Positions 26,907 through 36,215 of a stretch of DNA of 64,000 nucleotides are shown here, one piece after another; the first letter of the stretch is position 1, and each line of letters begins with the position of its first letter. The position numbers and the translations under genes were made by a program. This DNA comes from Eubacteriales bacterium (GTDB lineage: Bacteria; Bacillota; Clostridia; Lachnospirales; Lachnospiraceae), in the NCBI GenBank assembly GCA_030536575.1, contig JAUNPS010000005.1, positions 62,001 through 126,000 on the forward strand. Reading direction: 5' to 3'. The notes under the pieces are model-generated. The model made no database searches. It saw only the letters and a program-made list of their open reading frames with translations, and was not told where the DNA came from.

Positions 26907-27793
26907 TATTTGTCACCTCCGCAATTTCCGCATCCGCCGTGATGGGTATCTCCTTCACGCAGCTTCAAAAGGGCGCGGCCCTCTTCGGTCTTATAAAGCT
27001 GCTGTCTCTTCATACATGCGTCAAAATCAATCTTATGGCCGTCGAACTCCGGTCCGTCCACGCAGGCGAACTTCACTTCGTCGCCTACCATCAGACGACA
27101 GGCGCCGCACATGCCGGTGCCGTCTACCATGATCGGGTTCATGCTGACAATGGTCGGCAGGTCATATTTCTTCGTGGTCAGGCAGCAGAATTTCATCATG
27201 ATCATCGGGCCGATGGCAACGACTAAGTCGTAGTGCTTCCCTTCCGCCATCAGGTCGTCGATGACCTTTGTTACCATGCCGTGTCTTCCGTAAGAGCCGT
27301 CGTCGGTCGTTACGTACAGATTATCGCAGACTGCTTCCATTTCTTTTTCCAGGATCACCAGATCCTTGGTCTTCGCGCCTACAATCGCATCGGCTTTGAT
27401 GCCGTGTTCATGCAGCCATTTTACCTGCGGGTAAACCGGAGCTGTTCCTACGCCGCCGGCCACGAATAACACGTGTTTTTTCTTTACTTCTTCCAGATCC
27501 TCGGTGCAAAGCTCCGACGGGCGTCCCAGCGGGCCTACGAAATCCTGGAAGGAATCGCCTGCTTTCAGCTTCGTGAACTTCTCGGTGGAAGCGCCCACGG
27601 GCTGGAAGACGATGGTGATGGTGCCGGCTTCCCGGTCATAGTCGCAGATGGTTAAGGGGATCCGCTCGCCCACTTCATCTGCCTTGACGATGACGAATTG
27701 TCCCGGCAGGCAATGTTTTGCTACTCTCGGCGCTTCCACTACCATCAGGTAGATATTGCTTGTCAGCGCTTCTGCTTTTAAGATACTGTACAT
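26906..27793 (-). CDS. nfnA: NfnA subunit / dihydroorotate-dehydrogenase-electron-transfer-like protein
   Basis: The 295-residue PyrK-type protein has an FAD domain (LPGQFVIVKADEVGERIPLT), an NAD(H) domain (VLFVAGGVGTAPVYPQVKWL) and a C-terminal [2Fe-2S] site (GTGMCGACRLMVGDEVKFAC). This is the arrangement of NfnA, which accepts NADH. It overlaps nfnB by one base (TAATG). An extra cysteine pair sits at the very end (GGCGNCGG), beyond the usual cluster. A promoter and structured leader precede it at 27815-27905. The annotation sulfide dehydrogenase-like is an alternative name for the same fold. Confidence 0.88.
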   Translation of the reverse strand: MYSILKAEALTSNIYLMVVEAPRVAKHCLPGQFVIVKADEVGERIPLTICDYDREAGTITIVFQPVGASTEKFTKLKAGDSFQDFVGPLGRPSELCTEDLEEVKKKHVLFVAGGVGTAPVYPQVKWLHEHGIKADAIVGAKTKDLVILEKEMEAVCDNLYVTTDDGSYGRHGMVTKVIDDLMAEGKHYDLVVAIGPMIMMKFCCLTTKKYDLPTIVSMNPIMVDGTGMCGACRLMVGDEVKFACVDGPEFDGHKIDFDACMKRQQLYKTEEGRALLKLREGDTHHGGCGNCGGDK

Positions 27794-27814
27794 AGCTTTC
27801 TTTTCCTCCTATTC

Positions 27815-27905
27815 TTTAACAGCGGTTCCCGTCAAAAAGGCGGAACCAACCGCAGTTCCCAAAAACAATTCAATTAAGTATAATTCAATGACAGAAAAAT
27901 ATCAA
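27815..27905 (-). promoter_or_regulatory. Promoter and structured leader of nfnAB
   Basis: On minus, TTGATA (27905-27900) and TATACT (27882-27877) are exactly 17 bp apart, a good sigma-A promoter directly after the ftsK stop. The leader (about 75 nt) then contains GCGGTT-GGTTCCGC followed by CTTTTT, and a second segment, GGGAACCGC, able to pair with the first. Two exclusive foldings are therefore possible. AGGAGG precedes the nfnA start. Confidence 0.65.
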
Positions 27906-27908
27906 TCC

Positions 27909-30900
27909 CTAAATGTACTCATCCACATAATTTTCAAATTGTTCCATGCTCATCAGCACCTTTCGGGGCTTGGTTCCTTCCTCTTCGCCCACCACGCCCG
28001 CGTCCGCGAGCTGGTCCATGATCCGGGCGGCCCGGTTAAAACCGATCTTAAACATCCGCTGGAGCATGCCGATGGAGGCTTTGTCCTTCTCGATGATGAA
28101 TTTCCCAGCTTCCTGGAACAGGGCGTCCCGTTCGGCCCCGCCGGAACCATCCGGCCCGGCCAGGGATGCCTTGCTGATCTTTTCCGCCACATCCTTGCTG
28201 TAGACGGCTGTCTGATTCTGGCCTGCCAGGAACTCCACGACCCTTCCCACTTCCTCGTCGGAGACGAAGGCTCCCTGCACCCTGGCCGGTTTCTGGTAGC
28301 CCTGGGGGTAAAAGAGCATGTCGCCCTTTCCCAGCAGCTTTTCTGCGCCGTTCATGTCGATGATCGTCCGGGAATCCACACCGGAGGACACCGCGAAGGC
28401 GATCCGGGAAGGCATGTTCGCCTTGATGAGTCCGGTGATGACGTTGACAGACGGACGCTGGGTGGCAATGATCAGATGGATGCCTGCCGCCCGCGCAAGC
28501 TGGGCCAGACGGCAGATGGCGTCCTCCACCTCCCCCGGAGCGACCATCATCAGGTCGGCCAGCTCGTCCACGATGATGACGATCTGGGGCAGTTTTTTCG
28601 GTTTTTCTTCTTCGTCAATGCCTTCGACGCCTTCCAGGGCTTCGATTTTGGCATTGTAGCCTTTCAGGTCGCGCACGTTGACTTCGGCGAATTTATTATA
28701 GCGATCCGTCATCTCGGCCACCGCCCAGTTTAAAGCGCCTGCCGCCTTCTTCGGGTCGGTCACAACCGGGATGAACAGGTGCGGGATGCCGTTATAGACG
28801 CTTAATTCCACCACTTTCGGGTCGATCATGATCAATTTCACGTCTTCCGGGCTTGCTTTATATAAAATGCTCATGATAATCGTGTTAATGCAGACGGATT
28901 TACCGGAACCCGTCGCGCCCGCGATCAGCAGATGTGGCATTTTTGCAATGTCCGTCACCACCGCCTTGCCGCCGATATCTTTTCCGGCCGCAAAAGCCAG
29001 GTTTGAGGGATGGTTCTGGAACTCTTTTGTTTCCAGAAGCTCCCGCAGGGGCACGGTGCTGTTTTCTTTGTTCGGGACTTCGATGCCCACCGCCATTTTT
29101 CCGGGAATGGGCGCTTCAATCCGGATATCGGCGGCGGCCAGGTTCAGTTTAATGTCGTCCGCCAGGTTCACGATTTTGCTGACGCGCACGCCCTGTTCCG
29201 GGGTCAGCTCGTAGCGGGTGACGGAGGGACCGCAGCTCACATTGCTTACCGTGACTTCCACGCCGAAATTATGGAGGGTCTGCTGAAGCTTCCTGGCGGT
29301 GCTGCGCAGGGTTTCGTCCGAATCCCCTGTCCGGCCGCCTTTGGGGGCTTTTAACAGGTTTAAAGGCGGGAAGACATACTCCGGCTTTGGCTCCTGTTCC
29401 TGCTCCTGAATTTCCGCGGCGACTTCCGCGATTCCCTGCTCCTGCTCTTTTTTCGAGGATTTGGGGTTTTTGGACGGTGCGCGTTCCGGTTCCGGAACCT
29501 GGGCGGAAGGCGGAATGTCCTCATAGGGGTCCTCCTCTGGCTTTGGCCCTTCGTTTTCGGTGTTTCCGCCCGAAACGGCTTCCGTTTCCGGGAAAATCTC
29601 CATCTCCGGGACGCCGGTTTCACTCTGGCCGGTTTCCTCCTGTTTCGCGCGCTCTTTTCCCATGCGCACCAGCTCGCTTCCAAATCCGCTCTCGAAGGCC
29701 GCATGCGTCTCCCCGCGCTGGATCTGGAAATCCTCCGAAAATACGGGCGTTTCCGGTGTTTTCGATGCTTTCGGTGTTTCCGGCTCCTGGTGTTCCTCAT
29801 GATCCAGGGCCAGGGGTTCGGCCTCTACCGGTTCCAGGTTCAGCGGTTCCGGCTGGAAGGCCGGGCGTTTTTTCGGTTTCTCTCCAAATACATACTTCTC
29901 CGTTTTTTCCGGTTCTTCTTTTTTCTCCGCTTTCACGCCTGTCAGCGGGGGCGGGATCACTTCGCGGACTTCTTCCAGGTTGATCACCTGGGGCGCTTTC
30001 GGATCGTTTAGCAGGAAGTCATTTACGATCTTCGCTGAGGACGCATTTTCCTTCTGAACCTGGGCCAGGCGCTGTTTCTCTTCTTCCAGATAGCGTTTTT
30101 CCATCTCCCGCTCCTGCTCCCGGCGGACGCGCTGGCGCTCTTTTCGGATTTCGGCCCGCTCCCGGCGGATCGTGGCGTCGTCCATGGCGGTCTGCACCAC
30201 TTTTTTACTGCCTTTTTTCACGCCGTTTAACAGGGAACGCTCCGTGATCATGATCAGGCAGATGATGATCAGGATGATCAGCACCACATAGGCCCCGGCC
30301 ACGCCTAGGGCCGGGCAGAACATGGAGGCTAAAAGCCCTCCGGCCAGGCCGCCGCCGCTCTGATAGCGGGCGCTGTCGGTGTAATAGTCCAGGAATGTCC
30401 TGCTTGGCAGGTATTTATTCGTGATCAGCTCCACGATCGCGCAGAGCGCAAAGTACAGCAGCATGGCGCTGCACGCCTTAATCCAGGCGAGGATGCTCCC
30501 GTGGTTCGAGACCAGGAAGGCGATCAGGAAGAATAATAAAACCGGCACCAGGTAGGCCAGGAAGCCGAAGACGCCGAATAAGAATTCCTGAAGGATTCCG
30601 CCCACGGTTCCGCCAAAGCCAAAGACGCTGATCATCAGGATCACGCAGAGGGCCAGGGAGAGCCAGATCACGACTTCGTCCAGGATTGGAAAGTCCAGAA
30701 GATCGCTCTCCTCCTCCGGGCGCTTCGTCTCGGCTTTTTTCGTATTCGTTTTTCCACCTGTTTTCTTCTCGACCTTCGAAGACCCTGCCGGTTTCCTGGC
30801 GGGGCCTGTCTGGGTCTGTTTTTTTGCGGTTGTGGTTTTGGTCGTCGTCGTTTTTCTGGTACGGACTGGCTTTTCTTCCTTTGCTGTTTGCGTCTGTTTC

Positions 30901-30920
30901 TTTTTTGTGTCTGAAGCCAT
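27909..30920 (-). CDS. ftsK: DNA translocase FtsK/SpoIIIE
   Basis: This DNA pump moves chromosomal DNA through the division or sporulation septum. It has 1003 residues. A Lys/Thr-rich cytoplasmic start ([19 protein letters not shown]) is followed by four hydrophobic segments up to about residue 225, then a long Pro/Glu-rich linker (about 230-540) and the motor: [17 protein letters not shown] (Walker A, near 665-680), [19 protein letters not shown] (Walker B), [17 protein letters not shown]. The C-terminal winged-helix gamma domain ([20 protein letters not shown]) reads the orienting sequences. The linker is longer than in B. subtilis SpoIIIE (about 790 residues in total). It lies 24 bp before uppP's end. 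Confidence 0.96.
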   Translation of the reverse strand: MASDTKKKQTQTAKEEKPVRTRKTTTTKTTTAKKQTQTGPARKPAGSSKVEKKTGGKTNTKKAETKRPEEESDLLDFPILDEVVIWLSLALCVILMISVFGFGGTVGGILQEFLFGVFGFLAYLVPVLLFFLIAFLVSNHGSILAWIKACSAMLLYFALCAIVELITNKYLPSRTFLDYYTDSARYQSGGGLAGGLLASMFCPALGVAGAYVVLIILIIICLIMITERSLLNGVKKGSKKVVQTAMDDATIRRERAEIRKERQRVRREQEREMEKRYLEEEKQRLAQVQKENASSAKIVNDFLLNDPKAPQVINLEEVREVIPPPLTGVKAEKKEEPEKTEKYVFGEKPKKRPAFQPEPLNLEPVEAEPLALDHEEHQEPETPKASKTPETPVFSEDFQIQRGETHAAFESGFGSELVRMGKERAKQEETGQSETGVPEMEIFPETEAVSGGNTENEGPKPEEDPYEDIPPSAQVPEPERAPSKNPKSSKKEQEQGIAEVAAEIQEQEQEPKPEYVFPPLNLLKAPKGGRTGDSDETLRSTARKLQQTLHNFGVEVTVSNVSCGPSVTRYELTPEQGVRVSKIVNLADDIKLNLAAADIRIEAPIPGKMAVGIEVPNKENSTVPLRELLETKEFQNHPSNLAFAAGKDIGGKAVVTDIAKMPHLLIAGATGSGKSVCINTIIMSILYKASPEDVKLIMIDPKVVELSVYNGIPHLFIPVVTDPKKAAGALNWAVAEMTDRYNKFAEVNVRDLKGYNAKIEALEGVEGIDEEEKPKKLPQIVIIVDELADLMMVAPGEVEDAICRLAQLARAAGIHLIIATQRPSVNVITGLIKANMPSRIAFAVSSGVDSRTIIDMNGAEKLLGKGDMLFYPQGYQKPARVQGAFVSDEEVGRVVEFLAGQNQTAVYSKDVAEKISKASLAGPDGSGGAERDALFQEAGKFIIEKDKASIGMLQRMFKIGFNRAARIMDQLADAGVVGEEEGTKPRKVLMSMEQFENYVDEYI

Positions 30921-30943
30921 GTAGTTCTCCTTTTATGATTCGA

Positions 30944-31819
30944 TTATAGCACGAAATGCATCACGATCGCCACGATTCCCACGGCGATACAGTACGTGGC
31001 AAAGCCTTTGAAGCTCTTCTTGCGCACAACGACGAGCATGGTTTTCATGCAGACGAAGCCCACGGCTCCGGCGACGATGGCGCCCACGATGCAGTTTCCG
31101 ACCATCCCGGCGCTGATGGTCTCATTTCCGATATCTTTTAATTCCAGGACTGCCGCTCCTAAGATCGCCGGAATGGACATAATGAAAGAATATTTCAGGG
31201 CAAATTTCCGTTCAAAGCCGCTTAACAGGCAGGCTGTGATCGTGGTGCCGGAGCGGGAAAGGCCCGGCAGGGTGGACAGCCCCTGGGCAATGCCGATAAA
31301 AAAGGCGTTTACGTAACTCACATCCCGCGGGATCTTATGACCGTCCTCGGACAGCTGGGCGACGATCAGCAGGATGCCGGTCAGAAGCAGGCAGACGCCC
31401 GGAACCAGCAGGGTTTTCCCGGCAATCTCCACCAGATCCCGCCCCACATAGCCGATGATCCCGGTGGGGATCGTGGAGACAATAATCAGCAGGACGAATT
31501 TCCGGTAGTTATTATGTATGATCCGGCGGTAGCGGAGGGCTTCCTGGTCGCGCCGGTTTTTGAAAAAGATTTTCACATTGGCGGCAATGTCCGCGCAGAT
31601 CAGGATGGCTTCCCGGATCATCTTCCAGAGATCCTTCCGGTAGACGGCGCAGACCGCCACAAGCGTCCCCACATGGAGCATCACGTCAAAGAGCATGCCC
31701 CCGTCCGTCTCCATCCCGAAAATATTCTGGAGAATCACCAGATGCCCGGAACTGCTCACCGGGAGAAATTCCGTCACTCCCTGGACGATCCCAAGGAAAA
31801 TTGCCTGCAAAATGGACAT
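30944..31819 (-). CDS. uppP: Undecaprenyl-diphosphatase UppP (BacA)
   Basis: This integral membrane phosphatase recycles undecaprenyl diphosphate to the carrier lipid used in peptidoglycan synthesis and confers bacitracin tolerance. The 291-residue protein shows both active-site motifs, EFLPVSSSGHLVILQ and STLPGLSRSGTTITACLLSG, with eight hydrophobic segments. GGAGG precedes the ATG at 31819 by 7 nt. The longer frame to 31879 crosses the terminator stem and was rejected. It lies upstream of ftsK with 23 bp between them. Confidence 0.96.
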   Translation of the reverse strand: MSILQAIFLGIVQGVTEFLPVSSSGHLVILQNIFGMETDGGMLFDVMLHVGTLVAVCAVYRKDLWKMIREAILICADIAANVKIFFKNRRDQEALRYRRIIHNNYRKFVLLIIVSTIPTGIIGYVGRDLVEIAGKTLLVPGVCLLLTGILLIVAQLSEDGHKIPRDVSYVNAFFIGIAQGLSTLPGLSRSGTTITACLLSGFERKFALKYSFIMSIPAILGAAVLELKDIGNETISAGMVGNCIVGAIVAGAVGFVCMKTMLVVVRKKSFKGFATYCIAVGIVAIVMHFVL

Positions 31820-31846
31820 AACCCATCCTCCTTCGCCGCCGCGTGC

Positions 31847-31887
31847 AAAAACAGGGCTTCGCAGATCGGTAAGCGGCAAAGCCCTGT
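31847..31887 (-). terminator. Intrinsic terminator after the TepA-like gene
   Basis: ACAGGGCTT (31851-31859) pairs with AAGCCCTGT (31879-31887). On minus the stem is followed by TTTTTGC. It separates tepA from uppP. Confidence 0.8.
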
Positions 31888-31927
31888 GTGTTCGCAGCCT
31901 ATAATATCGTTTTTATTCTAGCACAAT

Positions 31928-32614
31928 TCAGGCGGATTTGCAAATCAATTCATGCAGTTTGGCAATGGCGTCGCAGATTCCGCCCACCTCGTCGATGATC
32001 CCCTCTTCCACCGCCTGGCCGCCCACCAGGATCGTTCCCAGATCCTTCGTGAGGATGCCGGTATCCAGCATCAGTTCTTCCAGCCGCTCCCGCCTGGCCT
32101 CGCAGTGTTCGGAGATAAAGCCCAGGATCCGATCCTGCATCTGTTTAAAATAGTCGTAGGTCTGGGGCGCGCCGATCACCGTCCCGTTCATCCGCACCGG
32201 ATGGATCACCATCGTGCCGGTCTTTACGATGTAGGAATAATCCGTGGATACGGCAATGGGTACGCCGATGGAATGGCTCCCGCCAAGAACCAGGGAGACC
32301 GTGGGTTTGCTTAGCGACGCGATCATTTCCGCAATGGCAAGCCCGGCCTCTACGTCGCCGCCTACGGTATTTAAGAGCACCAGCAGGCCCTTCGTCTCAT
32401 GGCTGTCTTCGATGGCCGCGAGCTGAGGCAGCACGTGCTCGTATTTCGTGGTTTTCGTGTTGGAAGAAAGGCATTCGTGGCCTTCGATCTCGCCGATTAC
32501 GGAGAGAAGATGGATCTTATGATCCAGGATCAGCTGGCCGTAATCCTTGACCGCTTCCCCTTCTTTTACGATTTTTTCGGTATCGGCCGCTTCTTCCTTC
32601 TTTTTTTCAGACAT
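31928..32614 (-). CDS. ClpP-like serine protease, TepA/YmfB type
   Basis: The 228-residue cytoplasmic protein has a charged N-terminus ([20 protein letters not shown]) and a ClpP/crotonase fold: [40 protein letters not shown] with the candidate nucleophile Ser in GSHSIG, and [12 protein letters not shown] for the catalytic His. B. subtilis TepA, its closest named relative, was linked to spore proteins and protein export. The gene ends in a terminator at 31847-31887 and lies next to cell-wall and chromosome-segregation genes. Confidence 0.88.
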   Translation of the reverse strand: MSEKKKEEAADTEKIVKEGEAVKDYGQLILDHKIHLLSVIGEIEGHECLSSNTKTTKYEHVLPQLAAIEDSHETKGLLVLLNTVGGDVEAGLAIAEMIASLSKPTVSLVLGGSHSIGVPIAVSTDYSYIVKTGTMVIHPVRMNGTVIGAPQTYDYFKQMQDRILGFISEHCEARRERLEELMLDTGILTKDLGTILVGGQAVEEGIIDEVGGICDAIAKLHELICKSA

Positions 32615-32650
32615 CTCGTTACCTCCTGCTTTTTCCGTTTAGTATGCCCG

Positions 32651-32684
32651 AAAAAAAGAACCGCATACCCTTTTCGATATGCGG
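32651..32684 (-). terminator. Intrinsic terminator after the CFI-box protein gene
   Basis: CCGCATA (32661-32667) pairs with TATGCGG (32678-32684). On minus it is followed by TTCTTTTTTT. It starts 9 bp after the stop of the preceding gene. Confidence 0.8.
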
Positions 32685-32692
32685 CTTGATCT

Positions 32693-33463
32693 TCAATTTA
32701 GGAAAAAATATTCTTTTTCCAGATCCCGTACCATGCGGATGTAGAGTTCCCGGCATTCTTCGTTCCGGTTTTCTTCGATCATCCGTTTGCAGGGCTCCAG
32801 GTAGGTGTCCCAGATCCCCTGATAAATCTCCTGCTTGTCCGGCTGCCGGTTAATGTGCTTTACAATCGTGGGGGCCACGTTGTAATATTCATCGATCACT
32901 TCTTCGCCGTCCTCGCTGGAAGCCAGATAGGTATCCCGGAAATCCCGGAACAGGTTCAGCTCGTAGCAGTTATCCGGCTTTCCGAAGGTTTCGCAGACCG
33001 CGGTGGTGATGTAGCAGAACTTCCGCTTAAAGCCTTCGTTAATGCTGGCATAGTCGGAGGCCTGGACATTCGTCTTGGGGAAGGTTTCTTTCCAGGCGGC
33101 CAGGATTTTGTCCTTTAAAGGCTCAGAGGATTCTTTCCCGAATTCCAGGATGCTTGGAATCATATAAACGGCCAGACAGAAATTAAAGTCCATCAGGGCC
33201 TTTTCTTTCTGGTTCTTTTTCGGGATCTCATCCAGGTGCGCCTTGGCAGCGTCCGCCACGGCCTGGGCCATGTTCGTCAGGTACTGATCCTTGTCGATCA
33301 CGGACTGATAGCCGTTCTCCAGCGCCTCCAGCGTCGCCAGATGACGCTCGCAGTAAGCCTGGAACTGGCCTGCATAACGGTCCCGTTTAAAATTTTCCAG
33401 AGGGGCTTCCAGTCCAAAAAGCATCTGGGGTAATCCCTCGATCGCCACTGTATAGAAATTCAT
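32693..33463 (-). CDS. Uncharacterised protein with a CFI-box-like motif
   Basis: The 256-residue protein has no signal or membrane segment and is predicted helical. Its most striking part is FKRKFCYITTAVCETFG, then ELNLFRDFRDTYLASS and DEYYNVAPTIVKHI. This order (Cys-Phe/Tyr-Ile-x-Thr-Ala, then LNxFRxFRD, then YYxxAP) resembles the CFI-box domain that also occurs as a C-terminal module in other bacterial proteins. What it does is not known. It lies 25 bp downstream of yebC and has its own terminator, so it may form a two-gene unit with yebC. Confidence 0.6.
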   Translation of the reverse strand: MNFYTVAIEGLPQMLFGLEAPLENFKRDRYAGQFQAYCERHLATLEALENGYQSVIDKDQYLTNMAQAVADAAKAHLDEIPKKNQKEKALMDFNFCLAVYMIPSILEFGKESSEPLKDKILAAWKETFPKTNVQASDYASINEGFKRKFCYITTAVCETFGKPDNCYELNLFRDFRDTYLASSEDGEEVIDEYYNVAPTIVKHINRQPDKQEIYQGIWDTYLEPCKRMIEENRNEECRELYIRMVRDLEKEYFFLN

Positions 33464-33487
33464 ATGCCGCCCTCCCCCGGTACGTTT

Positions 33488-34219
33488 TTATTCTTCGTCC
33501 CAGTTATGGTAGACGGCCTGCACGTCGTCATCCTCGTCCAGAAGATCCAGGGTTCTCTGCAGGCTGTTTACCGCCGCTTCATCGGTCAGGCTCACATAGT
33601 TCTGGGGGATCATGGTCACTTCGGCCTGGGCCATCGGGATCCCTTCTTTTTCCAGGGCTTCCCGGACAGCGGAGAAGTCATCCGGCGCGGTGATCACTTC
33701 GAAGCTGTCTTCTTCCTCGCTGAAATCTTCCGCCCCTGCGTCCAGGGCGATCATCATCAGGTCGTCGGCGTTCATCTCGCAGTCTTCCTTCGAGATAATG
33801 ATCTGGCCTTTCTGGTCGAAGCTGTAGGAGACGCAGCCTTTTGTGCCGATGCTGCCGTTTCCTTTGGTGAAGGCGCTGCGGACATTGGCCGCGGTGCGGT
33901 TTTTGTTATCGGTCAGCGCTTCGACGATGATGGCAATGCCGTTCGGGCCGTAGCCTTCATAGGTGACGTATTCGTAGTTTACGGCGTTGGCGTCTCCGGC
34001 GGCTTTCTTGATGCCACGGTCGATGGTGTCGTTCGGCATGTTGTTGGCCTTGGCTTTGGCGATGACGTCGCGCAGTTTGCTGTTATTGGCCGGGTCGGGG
34101 CCGCCCTCTTTTACGGCTACGGCGATCTCACGGCCGATGATGGTGAAAATTTTTCCTTTTGCTGCGTCGTTTTTCTCTTTCTTGTGCTTGATATTCGCAA
34201 ATTTGGAATGTCCTGACAT
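33488..34219 (-). CDS. yebC: YebC/PmpR-family regulatory protein
   Basis: The 243-residue YebC/PmpR/TACO1-family protein starts [20 protein letters not shown] and contains [60 protein letters not shown] and [19 protein letters not shown]. It is cytoplasmic and has been described both as a transcription regulator and, more recently, as a factor easing translation of proline-rich or otherwise stalling sequences. Length and all blocks are standard. Confidence 0.95.
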   Translation of the reverse strand: MSGHSKFANIKHKKEKNDAAKGKIFTIIGREIAVAVKEGGPDPANNSKLRDVIAKAKANNMPNDTIDRGIKKAAGDANAVNYEYVTYEGYGPNGIAIIVEALTDNKNRTAANVRSAFTKGNGSIGTKGCVSYSFDQKGQIIISKEDCEMNADDLMMIALDAGAEDFSEEEDSFEVITAPDDFSAVREALEKEGIPMAQAEVTMIPQNYVSLTDEAAVNSLQRTLDLLDEDDDVQAVYHNWDEE

Positions 34220-34288
34220 AACACATAACTCCTTTGTTTTTCTTTTAAAATATCTTTCCGCGTGGCGGGAACTGCGTCCGGTACAGGC

Positions 34289-35614
34289 TTATTCGTCTTC
34301 CTGGCCTGTTTCCGGGGACTTCTCGGCAAGCTTTGTCACCCGGACTTTTTCGATGGTTTTATTCGCAACGCTTAAAATCTGGAAGCAGTAACCGTCTTCT
34401 TCAATGGCTGAATGCTCGTCCTCATCCGGGATCTTGTCCAGCTTGGAGATCAGATAGCCGTTCAGCGTTTCAATGTCTGCATCGACATGCAGGGTGGTCT
34501 GTAAAGTCTCCTCCACGTCTTCCAGAGCAGCCATACCATTCATAATATAACAGGAATCGGAAATTTTTTCAATCATGTTTTCTTCATTATCGTACTCATC
34601 CTGGATATTTCCGACGATTTCTTCCAGAATGTCCTCCAAAGCCACCAGTCCCGCGGTCTGCCCGTACTCGTCCGCCACCATGACCATCTGCAGCTTCTGA
34701 GCCTGCATGCTCCGGAAAAGCTGGCTGATGTTCCGGGTTTCGGGGATGAAGACCGCGTTTCGGATCAGGCCGGGAATGTCCTTGATCAGCCAGTTGTCAT
34801 AGATGCCCTGGGTGTGGCAGCGCATGGCGTCTTTCAGGTGGAGGATGCCGGTCACATTGTCAATGTTCTCTTCGTACACCGGGAACCGGGAATGGGAGGC
34901 GTCCAGCATGAAGGCCAGGGCCTGATCCAGGTTCAGGCAGCCGTCCACCGCCACCAGGTTTTTCCGGTGGGTCATGATATCCTGGGCGTCTTTGTCGTCG
35001 AATTCGAAAATATTGTTGATCATTTCCGCCTCGCTGGCTTCCAGCACGCCCTGCTCGTGGCCTTCATTTACCATGGAGAGGATCTCTTCCTCGGTCACGT
35101 CGTCTTCGATCTTGGCCGGATCCATCCCCAGAAGCTTTAAGGGCAGGTTCACGATGCCGGTCAGCACCAGACAGACCGGATGACAGACCCGCTCCAGGAT
35201 CCACGCGATCTTACAGAGACGTCTGGCGAAAAGCTCCGGCTTCTGCGCGCCCAGCACCTTTGGCAGATAGACGCCCAGGGCAAACAGCAGGCTCAAAACG
35301 ATCAAAAATGCCAGCACCCACGACACAATATGTAACAGGTTCCCGGTCAGGAAATGCTGTCCCATGGCCCGGCTCAGGCTCCCGGCCAGGTATTTCACCG
35401 GGATCAGCCCGCAGACCATGGACAGGAACAGGCTCATAAACTGCAGCTCCGCCGAGCACAGCGCCTGATTCTCCTGGAAAAATAAAATCCGTTGATTCGT
35501 CTCCTCTTCGTCGGTAAAACGCAGGGCCGATAAGAAGCCGTTTACTACTGCTTCCAGGGCCAGGATTACCAGAAAAATGCAAAGTCCCGTTAGGGGGCTT
35601 TCACTGCTTTCCAT
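34289..35614 (-). CDS. CNNM/CBS/CorC-domain membrane protein (hemolysin-related, Mg2+ efflux type)
   Basis: The 441-residue protein has an N-terminal CNNM transmembrane domain (hydrophobic stretches within residues 1-150, FLFLFALGV-type), two cytosolic CBS domains (IMTHRKNLVAVDGC, HSRFPVYEENIDNVTGILHL, VADEYGQTAGLVALEDILEE) and a C-terminal CorC/HlyC domain (ISDSCYIMNGMAALEDVEET). Family members export Mg2+ or Co2+. The name hemolysin is historical. GGAAGGAG lies 13 nt before the ATG, a long spacing. The intergenic region upstream has an inverted repeat TGTTACA...TGTAACA (35660-35690). Confidence 0.88.
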   Translation of the reverse strand: MESSESPLTGLCIFLVILALEAVVNGFLSALRFTDEEETNQRILFFQENQALCSAELQFMSLFLSMVCGLIPVKYLAGSLSRAMGQHFLTGNLLHIVSWVLAFLIVLSLLFALGVYLPKVLGAQKPELFARRLCKIAWILERVCHPVCLVLTGIVNLPLKLLGMDPAKIEDDVTEEEILSMVNEGHEQGVLEASEAEMINNIFEFDDKDAQDIMTHRKNLVAVDGCLNLDQALAFMLDASHSRFPVYEENIDNVTGILHLKDAMRCHTQGIYDNWLIKDIPGLIRNAVFIPETRNISQLFRSMQAQKLQMVMVADEYGQTAGLVALEDILEEIVGNIQDEYDNEENMIEKISDSCYIMNGMAALEDVEETLQTTLHVDADIETLNGYLISKLDKIPDEDEHSAIEEDGYCFQILSVANKTIEKVRVTKLAEKSPETGQEDE

Positions 35615-35682
35615 TTGTATTCGAAACTCCTTCCGTATTTTGCCGTCACTGAACGGTTACTCTGTTACAGACTATAACATAA

Positions 35683-36030
35683 CTATGTAACAAGTTCAAG
35701 ACTGACCTTCAGCGCCCGGTCCACCTGTTCCAAAATTTCCCCGTCCAGATGGCACACCCGGTCTTTCAGGCGCTTTTTATCAATGGTGCGAAGCTGCTCC
35801 AGAAGGATCACGGAATCCTTTACGAGCTCGAACCGTCCCGCATCCAGTTCCACGTGGGTGGGCAGCTTTGCCTTATTCATCTTCGAAGTAATCGCCGCAC
35901 AGATCACGGTGGGGCTGTGCCGGTTCCCCACGTCGTTCTGGATGATCAGGACCGGGCGCACGCCGCCCTGTTCGGAACCGATGACCGGCCGCAGATCCGC
36001 ATAAAAAATATCGCCTCGTTTAATAATCAC
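35683..36030 (-). CDS. ndoA: MazF/PemK-family mRNA interferase (EndoA), no antitoxin found
   Basis: The 115-residue EndoA/MazF-type endoribonuclease contains [40 protein letters not shown] and [14 protein letters not shown]. It cleaves mRNA at short sites when free. The start is GTG at 36030 with GGAG about 10 nt upstream, which gives the usual MIIKRGD-type beginning. The longer frame to 36156 was rejected. It follows alr, as in B. subtilis alr-ndoAI-ndoA. No ORF resembling the antitoxin NdoAI (EndoAI) lies in the 183 bp between alr and ndoA. A strong hairpin with a plus-strand T-tract lies there instead (36189-36215). Confidence 0.93.
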   Translation of the reverse strand: MIIKRGDIFYADLRPVIGSEQGGVRPVLIIQNDVGNRHSPTVICAAITSKMNKAKLPTHVELDAGRFELVKDSVILLEQLRTIDKKRLKDRVCHLDGEILEQVDRALKVSLELVT

Positions 36031-36188
36031 GCATTCCACACTCCGATTTCTTCTGCAATGATTCCGTACCTTTCGAATCACGCCTTGTCGGCAAAATAAT
36101 CCGTCCTGCACGGAACCATTCCATTCTTTTACTGTATCTGCTACCAGTATTTCCATCTTTTTATCGGATATGCGTATTGAAACGGATT

Positions 36189-36215
36189 CCGGGGCTTTCC
36201 CCGGCCCATTTTTTT
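36189..36215 (+). terminator. Terminator-like hairpin oriented against the genes
   Basis: CCGGGG (36189-36194) pairs with CCCCGG (36199-36204) over a 4-nt loop. The T-tract (36209-36215) is on plus, whereas alr and ndoA are on minus. On minus the same stem has no T-tract. It could end an antisense transcript through ndoA or simply be a processing hairpin. Confidence 0.4.

Noticed and set aside
35660..35690. TGTTACA...TGTAACA inverted repeat as a MazF operator
   Set aside because: It follows the ndoA stop rather than preceding ndoA, so it more likely belongs to the next gene or is chance.
36031..36156. Longer N-terminus for ndoA
   Set aside because: The added residues do not match the family. 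The GTG at 36030 with GGAG gives the normal start.
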